This document shows, one piece after another, positions 43,001 through 56,883 of a stretch of 64,000 nucleotides of DNA. Numbering within the stretch: position 1 is the first letter of the stretch; the number at the start of each line of letters is the position of its first letter. The stretch comes from Littorina saxatilis (Eukaryota; Mollusca; Gastropoda; Littorinimorpha; Littorinidae), in the NCBI RefSeq assembly GCF_037325665.1, contig NC_090254.1, forward strand, positions 44,142,693-44,206,692. Reading direction: 5' to 3'. Both the position numbers and the translations under genes were made by a program. Under the pieces are notes generated by a model. That model was given only the letters and a program-made list of their open reading frames with translations, had not been told where the DNA came from and did no database searches.

Positions 43001-46000
43001 TATAACAGAAAGACCGAAACAAGACTTTGGGCAACAAGAAAAAACACACATCAAATCCTAATTAATCTAATCAAAATCACCAATAGAGTTATTAACCCGT
43101 TTTCCCTTGGGCTTAGAGCGCCTAATCCTGCCCACTCGCGCTCCCATATGCAGATCTCTGAAACACTGCAGTACACAATGCTACCTTTGACACATATCTG
43201 TTTCCATTTCTACTGGCATTCCTGCAATGTTTGAGCAATTATTCTTTCTGAAAACTCACAGAAGTTACTTGGTGTTATATTGTGTACTACGTCACAAATA
43301 TGTTGTGTACAACGTGACTATGTTGGGAGAGTGCTTCCCCTTTGGTCTAGACAGCTTGGACAGTAAAGACGTGTTTCGAACCTACTCCAGTTTCAAGCTG
43401 GCATGTGTGTCTGAATGCCAAACGTATCAACCCACACATGCAGACAAGGAACACAACACTTGGTACAATTTTTTCAAGTTTGAAATTGACGGAGTTACTT
43501 TCCATGCCACGGGAGGAAAATGGGCTAATCAAGCTCCGATCAATCAATTTCTCACCAGATATGTCTGTCATGGTATTTGACGGCCTTGCTCAGTTGTTCA
43601 GCGTCGTGTTGTCGCTCTCGCTTCACTCTGTCCACAAACCTCAGCCACGTGCGAGCTGTGCGAATGGACAGCAGGCGAACGTAGAATCTCTTGGCGATGA
43701 CGTTATCCAATGCATCCTGGGAATTTGAAGAAACATCTTGTTTTCTATTGCTATTTTTTAGCCTTGCTAATATAATTAGTTTGCCTAATCCTTCCCTCTT
43801 TTCACTCCTTGTATGATTCAGGTTTGTCACAAAAAGAAAAGTAATATGGATATTTTTACCGCTATGCCAGCAGTCCTGAACAGAATAACAGTATCACAGA
43901 CCGCCTACAAAGCGTTCATAATTGCAAAATTTGTGATCGGCCTTTGACTTTGTAAAAAATGACGAGAAGTTTACCTTTACAAGAACCACAAAACTGTGAC
44001 AATTTTGGAAAGAATCAAATAACAATTTTTTCTTACACATTCGTATTTTATATCAGCAAGTTCTCAGAGCAATAATCACAAAAAGCGTTTAAATAAACAT
44101 TGAACTGTTTGACTGCCTCAATACGTACGTATCAGATGCCTTCTTTGCTACCATGAAAAAGGCAATGATGGAACAAGGGAAACAATGCTGTATATTGCCC
44201 TTCGAATTGCAGCGAGATGATTGCCTCCCCTGGAGACCATTTTCTCAGGTTATGCTACAGTGGAACCTCCTTTTTAAGACCCCCCAATTTAAGACTTCCT
44301 CCCTATTAAGACCCTTATTTTGTCAGACTTTCTGTTCATAACCTGTGTAATATTGACTCCATCTTAAACCTTAGGCTGGTTGTCGCGACATATGTCGCGC
44401 TACTTTACGTATACTGTCATCTGGTTGTCACGACATATGTCACACTACTGGCTCAGTCTGTTTGGTCGGTTCCAATTACCTCCCATGGATGCGAATCTTT
44501 ATTTTTCCCTCTGTTAATTCACCAGTGGCTATGTAACATGTGTTAGAGAATTGCACCAGTTTAAGGGTCAAGACCCCCTCCTTTATAAGACCTGATTTTC
44601 TCAGATTTCTGGAGGTCTTAAAAGGGGGTTCCACTGTATTTGTTATACCTTTTGTGAAATAATCTTATATTAAAATTTAAACTAAATTCTTCCGGAAGTT
44701 AAGGGGTTCATGTAAAAACATCCAATATCAAAAAAATTCAAATCCCGAACCTTCCATCTCTCCATGGCGAGTGAGGCAAGGTTTCTGTCTCGCTTGGCGC
44801 ACATGCTGTCGGCCGTTTCCCTCAGTGCCTGGCAGTAGTCGAAGCGACTGCGCAGCACTGCGAACGCAGACACCACCTGTCGGTGCTGTCGCAGTCGAGC
44901 GAACTTTTCCCCCATCCGTCTCTGGCTGCAGCGTCTGCGTACGATGTAGCTCCACGCCTGAAGAACTCTGTTAATAGAGTCGATTACAAATAATTATGCA
45001 AATTCATTGAAGGGTTTAGTTTGCTATAAAAGTTTTGTACAGTGGAACCCTCCTTTTAAGACCTCCGAAATTCTTACAACATTAGGTTTTAAAAAGGAGG
45101 AGGTCTTAAAATGGAGGTAAATTTAGACATTATGAACAGAAATTCTGAGGAGAAAAACCAAGGTCTTAAAAGGGGGGAAGTCTTTGCCATTTGCTTAACA
45201 GCTGTGTACATCAGCGATCCCATTTTCCATTTCCATTCCTATATTATCCAATTGCTGGAAAGTGCGTGTCGCTTCCTCCCAGTGGAAAGCTAGCAGCAAC
45301 AGAGCTGCACTACCCATGCAGGTGTGTGCATGTTAATTTGAGTGTAATCAGCTACCTGCACAGAATGACCAATGAGGTCTTTCACAGCTAATGACACGGG
45401 ATGGGACAAGGATAAAGTCTCTCAGTCTGTACTTGGTGGAATGACCAATGAGGTCTTTCACAGCTAATGACACGGGATGGGACAAGGATAAAGTCTCTCA
45501 GTCTGCACATATAGTTGACCGGTGTCCGTCATGGAGAGAGATGAAGAGATTTAGACAGAATGTTCCCAGTGCTTTAAAAAAATCTTTCTTCCCCTTAGGA
45601 TGCAGGCAGGCCGAGTTAATTTAAGCACCCATCCTTCCCCCACGGCAGCTGCAGGCTCTCTCAGTGCCAGCCACTGATAAATCTCAACTCCCGGTGTAGC
45701 ACAGAAGTATTTGGGTATAACAAGCAAGCAAGCTCAATATTCTGCTGGCTACAGCTGTTGATAGCCAAATGATTCCCGCTGCCCTGGCTATTTTTAACTC
45801 GCCCCTTCCCCAACTAAAATGCAAGAAAGGAACGGCTGTGAGATAGACTGACAGGAAGAAGAGAATATTGTCATGTGCAAACAGACAGTAATTTCTTAGC
45901 CATTGAAAAATGCGGTATCCCACCTTAGCTGCAGGCGCTGTTCCACGTTGTTCTGAAGAGATCGCACCCTGACAGACAGGTGGCGCCAGTAGACAAAGTA

Positions 46001-47337
46001 CAGACGTAAGTTTCGCTCTCGCAGAGCGCGCTGCAATGCCAGGCCTCTGATCCGGCGCTCTTTGGAAGCTGGAACAACAGCAACACAAGCAAAGTCAAAT
46101 TATACTACAGCATCTTTCACTTGTTCTTTACTGGTGATAAAAAGAGGAACAAAAATAGGCAATAAAATCATTTGAATATCATTAGACTATCAACGACAGT
46201 CGTGAAATGTAATCAAAGACAAAAAGACACAGACACACCCCCACACAAAATATCTCCTACCTTTGGCATAAACTTGCCAAACCAACAAGACAGTGACAAG
46301 AAACTTGTGTGTAAAATTCCTGGTCATGACAGTGGACTGTAGTTTCTGGCGCCATTCTGCAAGCATACGTCCAATGAGCTCTTTGTTTTTCTGTGTGGTG
46401 TAGTCTGTTTGTCGCTGTTTCAGTTCTTCGACTCGGCCCAACGATGATCTCCAGTGGTTGAACATTCTTGTCAACTGAAGAAGAAAAAACAAAAAAACAT
46501 AAGACTTACAAAGTAAAATTTGCAGTCAACTGCATGAATTATAATAAACAAACATTGACACTCATATTATCTTAAGAGATTTGTGAGGTTTTTTAGTTTT
46601 TTGTTTTTTTACACAATTCTACACTCAAATCTAAAACAATCATAATTTTGCTTCCTAAAGCATTAAACAATTCCCTAATCGAACAGATATTTAAAAAAAT
46701 TGATAAATATATGTGTGCATTGAATACACACATACTATACCTTGAACCCCTAACCAACCCCAAACTATCCCCCCCCCCCCCCCCCAAAAAATCATCAATA
46801 TATGTGTGCATTGAATACACACATACTATACCTTGAACCCCTAACCAACCCCAAACTATCCCCCCCCCCCCCCCCCCCACCTCCACATTTTAGAAGCAAA
46901 ATATACTAAAAACATCCACTTTCTTCTTGTTGTTCGCCAATGCTAAACTTGGAGTCCAGCTCTGGTAATGAAGCTGGTGGTCTTATAAAGAAAATATCCA
47001 CTCACTCTGCTGTACTTGAAAACCACAATCAACTTGCGTCCCCTTGTTTTCTGAGCTTTTCTTCTCCACTTTTTGCCGCAGCGAAGAGCGCATTGTTTGG
47101 CTCTCTCCTCGCGTCTCATGTGTTGTCGCTGTCGCTGTTGGTAACGTTGTTGCCAGCGGTAAAACAGTTGACCAACCTGTTGTAACAGATTTTAGGATTG
47201 TAGTTTTTAGACTGTGGGGTTGGGTTTCAATGTTATTTTATAGAAAGATGAAGTTTGTAGATTGGTAATTTGTTGACTGTTGATATTTACACACAAAAAG
47301 CTAAAGTGAACTTAACATGTGATCTTGTGCTGTCTAC

Positions 47338-47384
<47 letters not shown>

Positions 47385-50300
47385 TATGTGTGTGTGTGTG
47401 TGAGTGTGTGTGTGTGTGTGCGTGCATGCTTGTGCGCATGCCTGCATTGTGTGTGTCTGCATATGTAGCCGTGTGACTTGGAATAATAGGCCGTGAAAAG
47501 TAGGATATGCGCCGAAATGGCTGCGATCTGCTGGCCAATGTGAATGCGTGATGTATTGTGTAAAAAAATTCCATCTCACACGCCTTGAATATGTGCGCAA
47601 TATAAATTGCATAAAAAGTTTTTAAAAATTTTTAAGAATCCCTGCGCTTAAAACTGTACCCACGGAATACGCGCGATATAAGCCTCATATTGATTGATTG
47701 ATGTTTCTGTGCCTGTTCTACAAATAATGCTCCTTCAGAATCGTTAATACCAGCCAACTTTCTGTTCACTACTCATTCTATATCTTGTCATTATATACAT
47801 GCTGACGTACACAATTCACATAAAAATGATGATACATCTTAACTCATTCTCACCAGTCTTGTAAGGGAGGCAGCCCGGAAGGAGAGAATGGTCTGACGGA
47901 GTTGCTTCCCTTCCTGTGTGGCCAGACGCCACTCCACGAACACACTGGTAGGAGAGGAAAAAAAAAGTTTTCGAAAATGAAAATTACAATTCCAACTATA
48001 ACAAATTTCCCCTTTACAAATGTAACATTCAAAACCAGTGTAAACTACTTGCTCAAGCCTGTAAGTGTATGTCACTTCATCAACTAAGAACAGTACATGT
48101 ATTACTTCTATATTTGAACCTAGCAAAGGTGAACACTTTCTGGTGTGCTGTACATATAACTTTAACACAATTAAGAAAAGAGCAGTCTGCCTCTCCATGC
48201 ATCCCTCACTTTCAACCTCTCTTGATCTCCTTCTGCAAGTCTTACTTTCTTTCTTTATTTGGTGTTTAACGTCGTTTTCAACCACGAAGGTTATATCGCG
48301 ACGGGGAAAGGGGGGGAGATGGGATAGAGCCACTTGTTAATTGTTTCTTGTTCACAAAAGCACTCGTCAAAAAACTGGTCCAGGGGCTTGCAACGTAGTA
48401 CAATATATTACCTCACTGGGAGAATGCAAGTTTCTAGTACAAAGGACTTAACATTTCTTACATACTGCTTGACTAAAATCTATACACAAATTGACTATAT
48501 TCTATACAAGAAACACTTAACAAGGGTAAAAGGAGAAACAGAATCCGTTAGTCGCCTCTTACGACATGCTGGGGAGCATCGGGTAAATTCTTCCCCCTAA
48601 CCCGCGGGGGGTACATAATCTGTTAGTCGCCTCTTACGACATGCTGGGGAGCATCGGGTAAATTCTTCCCCCTAACCCGTGAGGGGGTACAGAATCCGTT
48701 AGTCGCCTCTTACGACATGCTGGGGAGCATCGAGTAAATTCTTCCCCCTAACCCGCGGGGGGACTCTGCAAGCCATGACACTAACAAATTAATATCCAAA
48801 TCCAATTATTGCTGACGAGCTTTGTCTCAACACACAGACTGACATAATTATAATAGGCAATTTTTGGAAACAATTACTCTGTCGGGTTTGTATGGGATGT
48901 GACAGAGTGAGTTCCCTTGCTTTTGCTCGGAAAAATATTGACATGTGCTTCCTGTACACCTGTTTGAGACACACCCTCGCTAGTGACTGGCTTACAATAT
49001 GTCACATGGAAAATAATGTCACATGGAGAAACTTTCCCATGTGACATTACAGGCCAGTCACTATAGCGAGTGGGCCTGTCTAAAAACACTTGTACATGTC
49101 AATATTTGTCCAAGCTAAAGCAAGGGTACTCCCTCTTTAACACCCCAGACAAGAGTTGTTTTCAGAAATCGTCTAATAAGTTCTAACTGACAAGAAATAC
49201 AGTGGAACCTCATTTTCAGACTCCCTCCTTTTTAAGACCTTGTGTTCTCAGACTTTCTGTTCATAACCTCTGTAAAATTACCCCCATTTTAAGACTCCCT
49301 CCTTTTCAAGACCTGATTTTCTCAGATTTTTGGAGGTCTTAAAAGGGGGGTTTATTTATTTATTTATTTTATTTATTAAGGAGATTTCTATAGCGCATAA
49401 CTAAAAGCACTATGCGCTGTATGAAGAAGAAAAAGAAAAATGTGAGCTGACCTGTGCATGAGGTGAGTGTGGTGAGCGCTGCGGATGGTGAGCATGGTGT
49501 GAGTGAGTCGTCGCCAGGTGAGGAAGTGAGTCTTGACGCACAGCGAGTTGACTCGGCCCTCCAGCACCTTGCTGCCGCGTCGCTGCTGTTTGCTCACTGC
49601 ACGTAACCATACAATGTGTTCATAAAGCAAAGAAAAAAACAGAGAGAAAAAACTCACACACTGACAGACAGACACACAGATGGAAAGACAAAAATACATA
49701 TGTACAGACATATTGAAAGACAAAGATATATGTGACAAGAAGTACTGACAAATGCACAAACAGACTGACAGATGAACAGACAGACCACAAACTGACAGAC
49801 GGAGAGTCAAAAATACACATGTACAAACATGTTCAGAAAGGTTTACAGATGGACAGACAGAAACAAATTTTGTTCACTTTGCTACATCATAACATTCTTA
49901 CACATAGAGCACTAACCTACTTTCATTGCCTAACAACAATTATGCAGAGCTCTGGCTCATATCATTTTTTCATATTCTTCATTTTAATTGTATACTTTAT
50001 TGTCCCATCGCTGGGAATTTCAGGTCACTTCCTCCCATGCAGAATTTACGGAATTTTGATGTTTTTCAAGTCTTACGGCGTATGCCGAAGATCTTACGGT
50101 TTTTACAAAACAATTTGGTCAAATACAAAAAGATCGCAAAGGTTCGTCCGAGAACAAAGTAACAGCTACAAAATCTCGCGGTAACTGATCAGTGGCGGAA
50201 GTACAAGGCAACGTGCATGTGCACACCGTCAGCGCGATCTGACCGAGTACTGTGCGACCACGCTTGACCACACGCGACCTCAAATTAAAACTGTTACATG

Positions 50301-53300
50301 TACTATTGTTGTTGTTCTCGGTATCTTCAAGGTATTATCTCATGTTGTGCGAAGTTTTAAGCCATAGAAATGAAACTAAAGGAGTTGTGCTGCATTTTCG
50401 AAGAGCTCGCGATCAAAAGCGAAAGGAGCCGGATTTCTGTCACATCCAATCATGTCGGACTTGTTTTTAGAACTTGCGCGACCTCAAACTAAAGCATTTA
50501 CATGTCATATTTTTGTTGTTCTAGTATCTACACAGTATTTTCTCACGTTGTACGGTTGTACCAAGTGTGAAGCCATATAAATAACAAGAGGCGAAGCCTT
50601 CAAGGCTCACGTAAGAAATCGACAAACAGTAACACAAACTCAATCACTCCGTCACACATACATACACACACACACACACACACAGTAAGCATAGGTGACA
50701 CTGTGCAAGAAAGCGAGACCCTGGATCTGCCAATTAGTCTCGGCCCGCTCACAATAACAATGACCGAGACTTTCAGTAATTCCTTTGCGTGACGTCTAAC
50801 CCTCTTACGTCATAATGTGACGTCTTCAAATAGTTTCTATCAAACACGTCAAACACTTTTGACCGAGACGTAATCTTCTTATGCGAGCTTTATCCATAGA
50901 CTCGGAAATGTTAAAGTTTCTATCACACACACACGCACGCACGCACGCACGCACGCACAGACAGACAAAGTTTATCATCGCATAGGCTACACTTACGTGA
51001 GCCAAAAATAAGGGCGTTGTGATGCATTTTTGAAGAGGTATACAAGAGAGTAAAAGTTGGCACCGGATGTTTGTCACAACCGATCACAATCATATACGAC
51101 TTGTTTTTAGAACATGTGCGACCTCAAACTAAAGCATTTACATGTCATATTTTTGTTGATCTGGTATTTGTCCTTGATTGTTGAGACACACATGAGTTTC
51201 TGGCTTGTAACTTGTGTGTTTTACATGTTCTGTTTGGCTAAAATGTTCTCTTTTGCACATTGTGGTGGGGGTTTCCATTCATGATTGAATCACTGTGCTC
51301 AATGAATGAATGTTGTTAAAACACACTTGTCTTGTGCCTTTACTATCATGTGGTGTTTTTGTGCATGCTGGTAACATTTTTGTCAGGGGTGTAAATGTGA
51401 CTGGTTGGACGTGTGCCATCTTGGTACAATTTAGGTAATTCTCGGTACAATTTACATTTAAACATGCTTTGCATTTCAAAATTACATAAAACAGTGCAGT
51501 TCAGTGTTGAGAAAAGTTTTTTTTTATTATGTGTGAAATAAGGCTGATTTCTTGTTTTTGTGTGTGTATGTGTGCATGTATTTAGTTCTTGTGGTGATTA
51601 ATCTAAAGACTTCTGCAGTTTTGCACGTTGTCTTATGCTTTTGGGTGCAAACTTATGGTTTTGTGAGCAAAATCTTACGGTGAGAGTCCACAAGAGCTTG
51701 ACAGGTATGCAACAGAGTCGCGCTACCCAGGTATATGCGTCATTGCGTTTTTAGGTGTAACCAGCCACCTGCACTTATGGCAGAATGACCTAGGTCTTTT
51801 ACGTGCCACAGTGGTGACACGAGGGTGGAACTTGTATACTGTCTCTGATTCTGCACATAAAGTTAACCTGTGTCGGTCCCAGCCCGGATTCTAACCAGCG
51901 TCCCTAGGGATCACAAGTCCAGTGCTCTACCACCTGAGATACCCCCCCCCCCCCCCCGTCAATCATGACATGATCAACCCTGGACTGCAGAACTATCTGT
52001 AAACTGCGTGATGTCATACACACTATGGTGTACATACCAGTGGCCCATTCTCGCCAGCAGTGGAAAGCCTGTAGCATGTCCGCCCGTTGAGTTGCCTTGA
52101 ACCGGCGCTCTGTCTCGTGTTTCTGATGTAAGCGCTCACACCACAGTTTGAAAGCCTGTTGTACAGAAAATCAAGATTTCCCACAGGAGAAAGCTTACTT
52201 CCCTTTGTTTTTCAGGTCTCTAAACAGCTAGCGCTCTGCCTCATTTGTTTCAGATTGTTTGGGATGGGAAGTCTATAAACAGGAAAGTAACGGGGAGGGG
52301 GGTGTTCTTAAAAGGGAGGTTCTACCGTACACACTGCAGAAAATGACAATGTGACAAAACATGCCACCTTTGCATTTGTTAATATGAGCTTTATGCTTGA
52401 GTTCGAATCCCCTACTTCATATATTCTGTCACGATACTAAAATTTAATAAAGTTTTGTTTAAACCAACATACCATCTTGGTGCGGCGAGATTCCAATAAG
52501 TTGTTGCTCTTTCTTTCCTCTGCCTGACGTAGTGAGGCCCAGTCTTGCCACACTGACAACACCCTGAAATCATACATTTGTGTGTGTGTTTGAATCCCAC
52601 TGCTTTTTCAAACCCCCATTCCACACAACCGTTCTAAGTCCCGTTCCCGTACCGACCAAGGAACGGTGCGGGCACGGGAGGGATCGGGAGGGAACCGCAA
52701 TGGAACATAAATGATCGTTAACGGAACTGCTTTGAACGGTAGGGTCGGTAGGGACGGTTGAGTTTAGGCTGCATGTTCACATTTTAGCCGTTCCCCTCCT
52801 GATCAGAATGAACGATAATGGAACCTTAACCCATCGGTAACGGAACGCTTGGATCGTTAAAGAAACTTAAAACAACGGTAACGCAACGGTAGCGCTCTCA
52901 CACACTGAGTTGTCATACCCACATTCCACACATCCGTTCTAGCTTCCGTTCCCAGCCATCTTCGGGATGGCTGCCACTATGGTCAGACGCTGCTCAAAGA
53001 TGCCAAAAACGTCCGTTTGCGCAGCGTTCCATTGTTGTGGCAGCCGTCCTTGGTCGGTACGGGAACGAGACCTAGAACGGTTGTGTGGAATGGGGGAATT
53101 ACTAAGTGCAACATCTGGAGAGTACTGCCTGGGATAAGCATTGATTTTGAACTGTATTTCTACCAGTTTTAAAACTTATCTGATACAGTGGTACCTCCCT
53201 TTACGACCCCTCTCTTTTACGGGTCCCTCAATATCACGATCGACTTTTCTCTGACGGAATTTTTCTCCTTCTTTGTCTTAGTATTTCTCACCTCCATTTT

Positions 53301-56300
53301 ACGTCCCCCTCTCTGGTACGACATACGACCGTCCATAAGTGGACTTATAACGTATTTTCCCAACATTATCACGGGTTTGGTTCCTCTAACTTAATATATA
53401 TCACCAGTCGAGTCAGCATGCGATACGGACACAAAAACGTGCTGAAATCTTGTCTGTGTACAACATCACTTCCGTACGCAAACGGCTGAAGCCATGGTTT
53501 TTCATTTCTATTTCAGGTCATTACTTTATTTTGACTTGATAAAGCTCATTTGCCAGATATTTGCTTCATTTGGCAAAGAACTCTGCAGGAACTCCGACCT
53601 TATGAACACGCAAAGTTACAGAAATGTCATAAAAGTAATCCACACATCAAACCAAAACCGAAAGTTGTGGCGACTTCATGAAATTTTGCAATGTACGTCA
53701 GTGAAGATCGTGCTAATGTTTTCTGTCTTGCTAAAATAATGGCTGATGAACATGGTTTCGAATTCTGGAACTGTTTTTTGTTTTCACCAATCCGTGACCG
53801 AGTGATGAGATATACAAGCAAACGTTCGTTAGAATCAATAAATTCTCCTCAGAATCCCGTCAGTGAAGTTTGAAGGTGAGTAGTGACTAGTCTCCCAAAT
53901 TACTCAACTCTGTGGACAGTCCGAAGTGCAGTTATGTCCCTTGAAGGATCGAGTCAAGTTTCATTGTGAAAACAACGCTTTTCGCTACAATTTTACATCA
54001 ATTTCAACACACTGCCGCGCTTTTTTACGTCTGCAAAGGGTTATACGTTATGTACCTTGCGTTTTGGACCCTTTTCTTTGTTTTGAACCAAATCTTTGCT
54101 GGGTATCGTATGACTATGATTAGTTACTGTTATCAACATCGATGTGCATGCATTGGACTGCATGCTTTCGTTCGACCTCAGTGTGTTTATTGCAAACCTT
54201 AATCCATGAGTAGTTACGGGGCTTGATTAAACAAGCAAGACAACTATATGTGGGTAATTAATTGAATAGAAAACTGGTTACCATAATCGTTTAAGGAAAG
54301 AATAACATTAATAAAAACGCCCATGTCATTCCGGATCATTGACGGACCCAGACATGGACATAACAAACCAAAACTCCATGTTACGACCCCTCCATAATCA
54401 CAACGACCGAATTTCATTAACATTTTCAAAGTCGTTAGACAGAGGTACCACTGTAATGATTGTTAATCTCTGGCAAGACACTGCCTTGCCTGAGATTGTA
54501 AAACATTGTCAGATAAGTTTTGTTCATCTCATATTAATTGTTTGTTTGTTTATCCACTATAGAGGCCATTGGGTCAATTTACTTGTGAATGTATTGTTTT
54601 GTTAATAATTAAATATTCTATTTACAAACTATTTATGTGGGTTTTTTTCCCTAATTTGGAAACATTAGCAGACTATCTGGTGTTTTTTTTTATTTATCCC
54701 TTTTATGATCCTGAAGGAATAAACTGACCTGCCAAACAGCTGAGCGTGGTAGACTTTTTTCAGCTTGATGAGGAAGAGGAATCGCACTCTCCACACCTCC
54801 CAGCATGCTCGCAGACTTCGCTGTCGGATCTGACGACTCAGTGACGCCTCCAGGGGCAGCAACTCTGCCTCCTCTGGCGTGGCGGTCGACCACAGGTGAA
54901 GGATGGTACGCTGGTGTTTCTGTTCTTGTGCCTGGAGAATTCAGAACAAAGTTAATTTTCACAGCTTTTTTTGTGATTTAGTTTTTTTGGCAAAGAAATG
55001 ACAAGCCTTGGGTGCTGCCATTTTTACTGACAATGTTCAGGAATAGCTGTCAGGATTTTTATTGAATGTTGAAAAGTTTGTTTTGCTTGAAGATGAGGCA
55101 AGCTCTGCTGCTGATCATTGAAGCCCCAGCGATAGCGTCTGAGTAAATATTGAGGTCTGGTGTCTTTTTTCTTTCAAACTGTCTGACAGTTTTGCCACAG
55201 GGTGGCCACACATTCATGATTGCAAAAGACGCAAACAATTAACAAGGTCAAGTGAGAAACCGGTACAAACCTTAGCAAGCCACCATGGGAAGATTTTGCC
55301 CAGCACATGTTTGATGAGGTGACCCCTTGCCCTTTTTGCCAACGCAGCCTTGACCTTGCGATGACGGCTGTACTCCAGGAGCATTGTGAGACTTCTGTGC
55401 TGCAGTCGCCAGTTCTGAAACATAAAACACAAAATGAGTCAAAAGAAAGAGAGAAACAAAGAGAATGAGAACAAGAACAATCATACATTCTTTCAAACTT
55501 TAAGCTATATCATTTGTCCTACACAAATGCAGAATATTAACACCTTCATATCTGAAAATAAACTACTCCATAAAGCACATGCTCTCTGAGGCGAAAACAA
55601 TAGTTTATGGCTTATACAGGGTGACCCAAAAAAAAGAGTACCCAAACAAAACGTCATAAATTGAACAAAAATAAAGCAATCTTCATAAAATTTACACACA
55701 CAAGTAGCCTCTGCATGATTTGCACAGAAAATTTTAGCGTTCTAGCTTGTCTTTCAGGAAAGTTATGCTCATTCTACAGAACATGCTCCAAATGGCCTCC
55801 GCGCCGCTGCAGGCAAACTTGAACTCGCCGCGCAAAGTTATTAATCACCCGCACACACTCCTGTTGCGAGATTCCGCGAATGGTTGTTGTGATGGCTCTC
55901 TTGAGTTCTGTGATTGTCTGTGGGTTGTTCCTGTAGACGTTGTCTTTCAGGAACCCCCAAAGATAGAAATCGCGCTGACCGAAGTGTCTCTGGAACTGTA
56001 CTTGCACATCTCTGTATGATTTTGTGCGAAAATAGGTCTCTATGCAAAACGTCCGTTGATCATTAGTATAGTTCATTGTGAGAACAGCTTTTATTTCATC
56101 CAACCATGCAGTGGATTAGCTTGACTCACCTCAAAAAGAAAGAAATAAAAGTTAAAATTGACAAAGTTATTCAAGTTTGTTTGGGTACTCTTTTTTTGGG
56201 GTCACCCTGTATTATAAGCAATTAAGCCAACAAGATCCGGTCCAACAACATCAAGGATTTGACGCAGATGAGCTTTGCTGACACACGGCTGTTCCCAGGG

Positions 56301-56826
56301 CATAATTTCTGCCTCCTTAGCTGCAGGCAGGCTGAGCTATTTTTAGCACCCACCCTTCCCCTACAGCACAGATAACACATCAGCTTGGTGCCAGCCACTG
56401 ATAGGTTACCTCTGCCGGTATAGCACGGAAGCATTTGGGTAAAACAAGCAAGCAAGCTTAACTGCGTGCTGGCTGCAGCTGTTGGTAGTCAAATGATTCC
56501 CTCTGCCTTGGTTATTTTTGACTCAACCTTTCCACAACTAAAACGCAAGCCAAGAACAGCTGTGGACAATATTATTATATATCCTGTCGACAGGCCGCCA
56601 ACAGAAGGGTTTCTACCTCTTCTGCCCTCACGCCCCCCCCCCCCCCCTCCCCACCCCATCCCCCCCCCTCCCCATCCCATCCCATCCCACCCCCCCCCCC
56701 CCCCCCCCCCTTGTCCCAGTCAAGGAGCTTTACAGTTCAGGTTGGGGGTTGTAATTATGTGACCATACACAAGAGTACCTTAATATAAACGTGTTTTGAG
56801 TAGGAATCCCAGACTGTAATTCTCAT

Positions 56827-56883
<57 letters not shown>

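Noticed and set aside
43227-43580. 117-codon plus-strand frame
   Set aside because: Antisense to an SFI1-like exon and its intron; no domain, no splice context.
53186-54453. Short open frames as a small gene
   Set aside because: They lie inside an element with TA-flanked inverted ends and have no splice-consistent extension.
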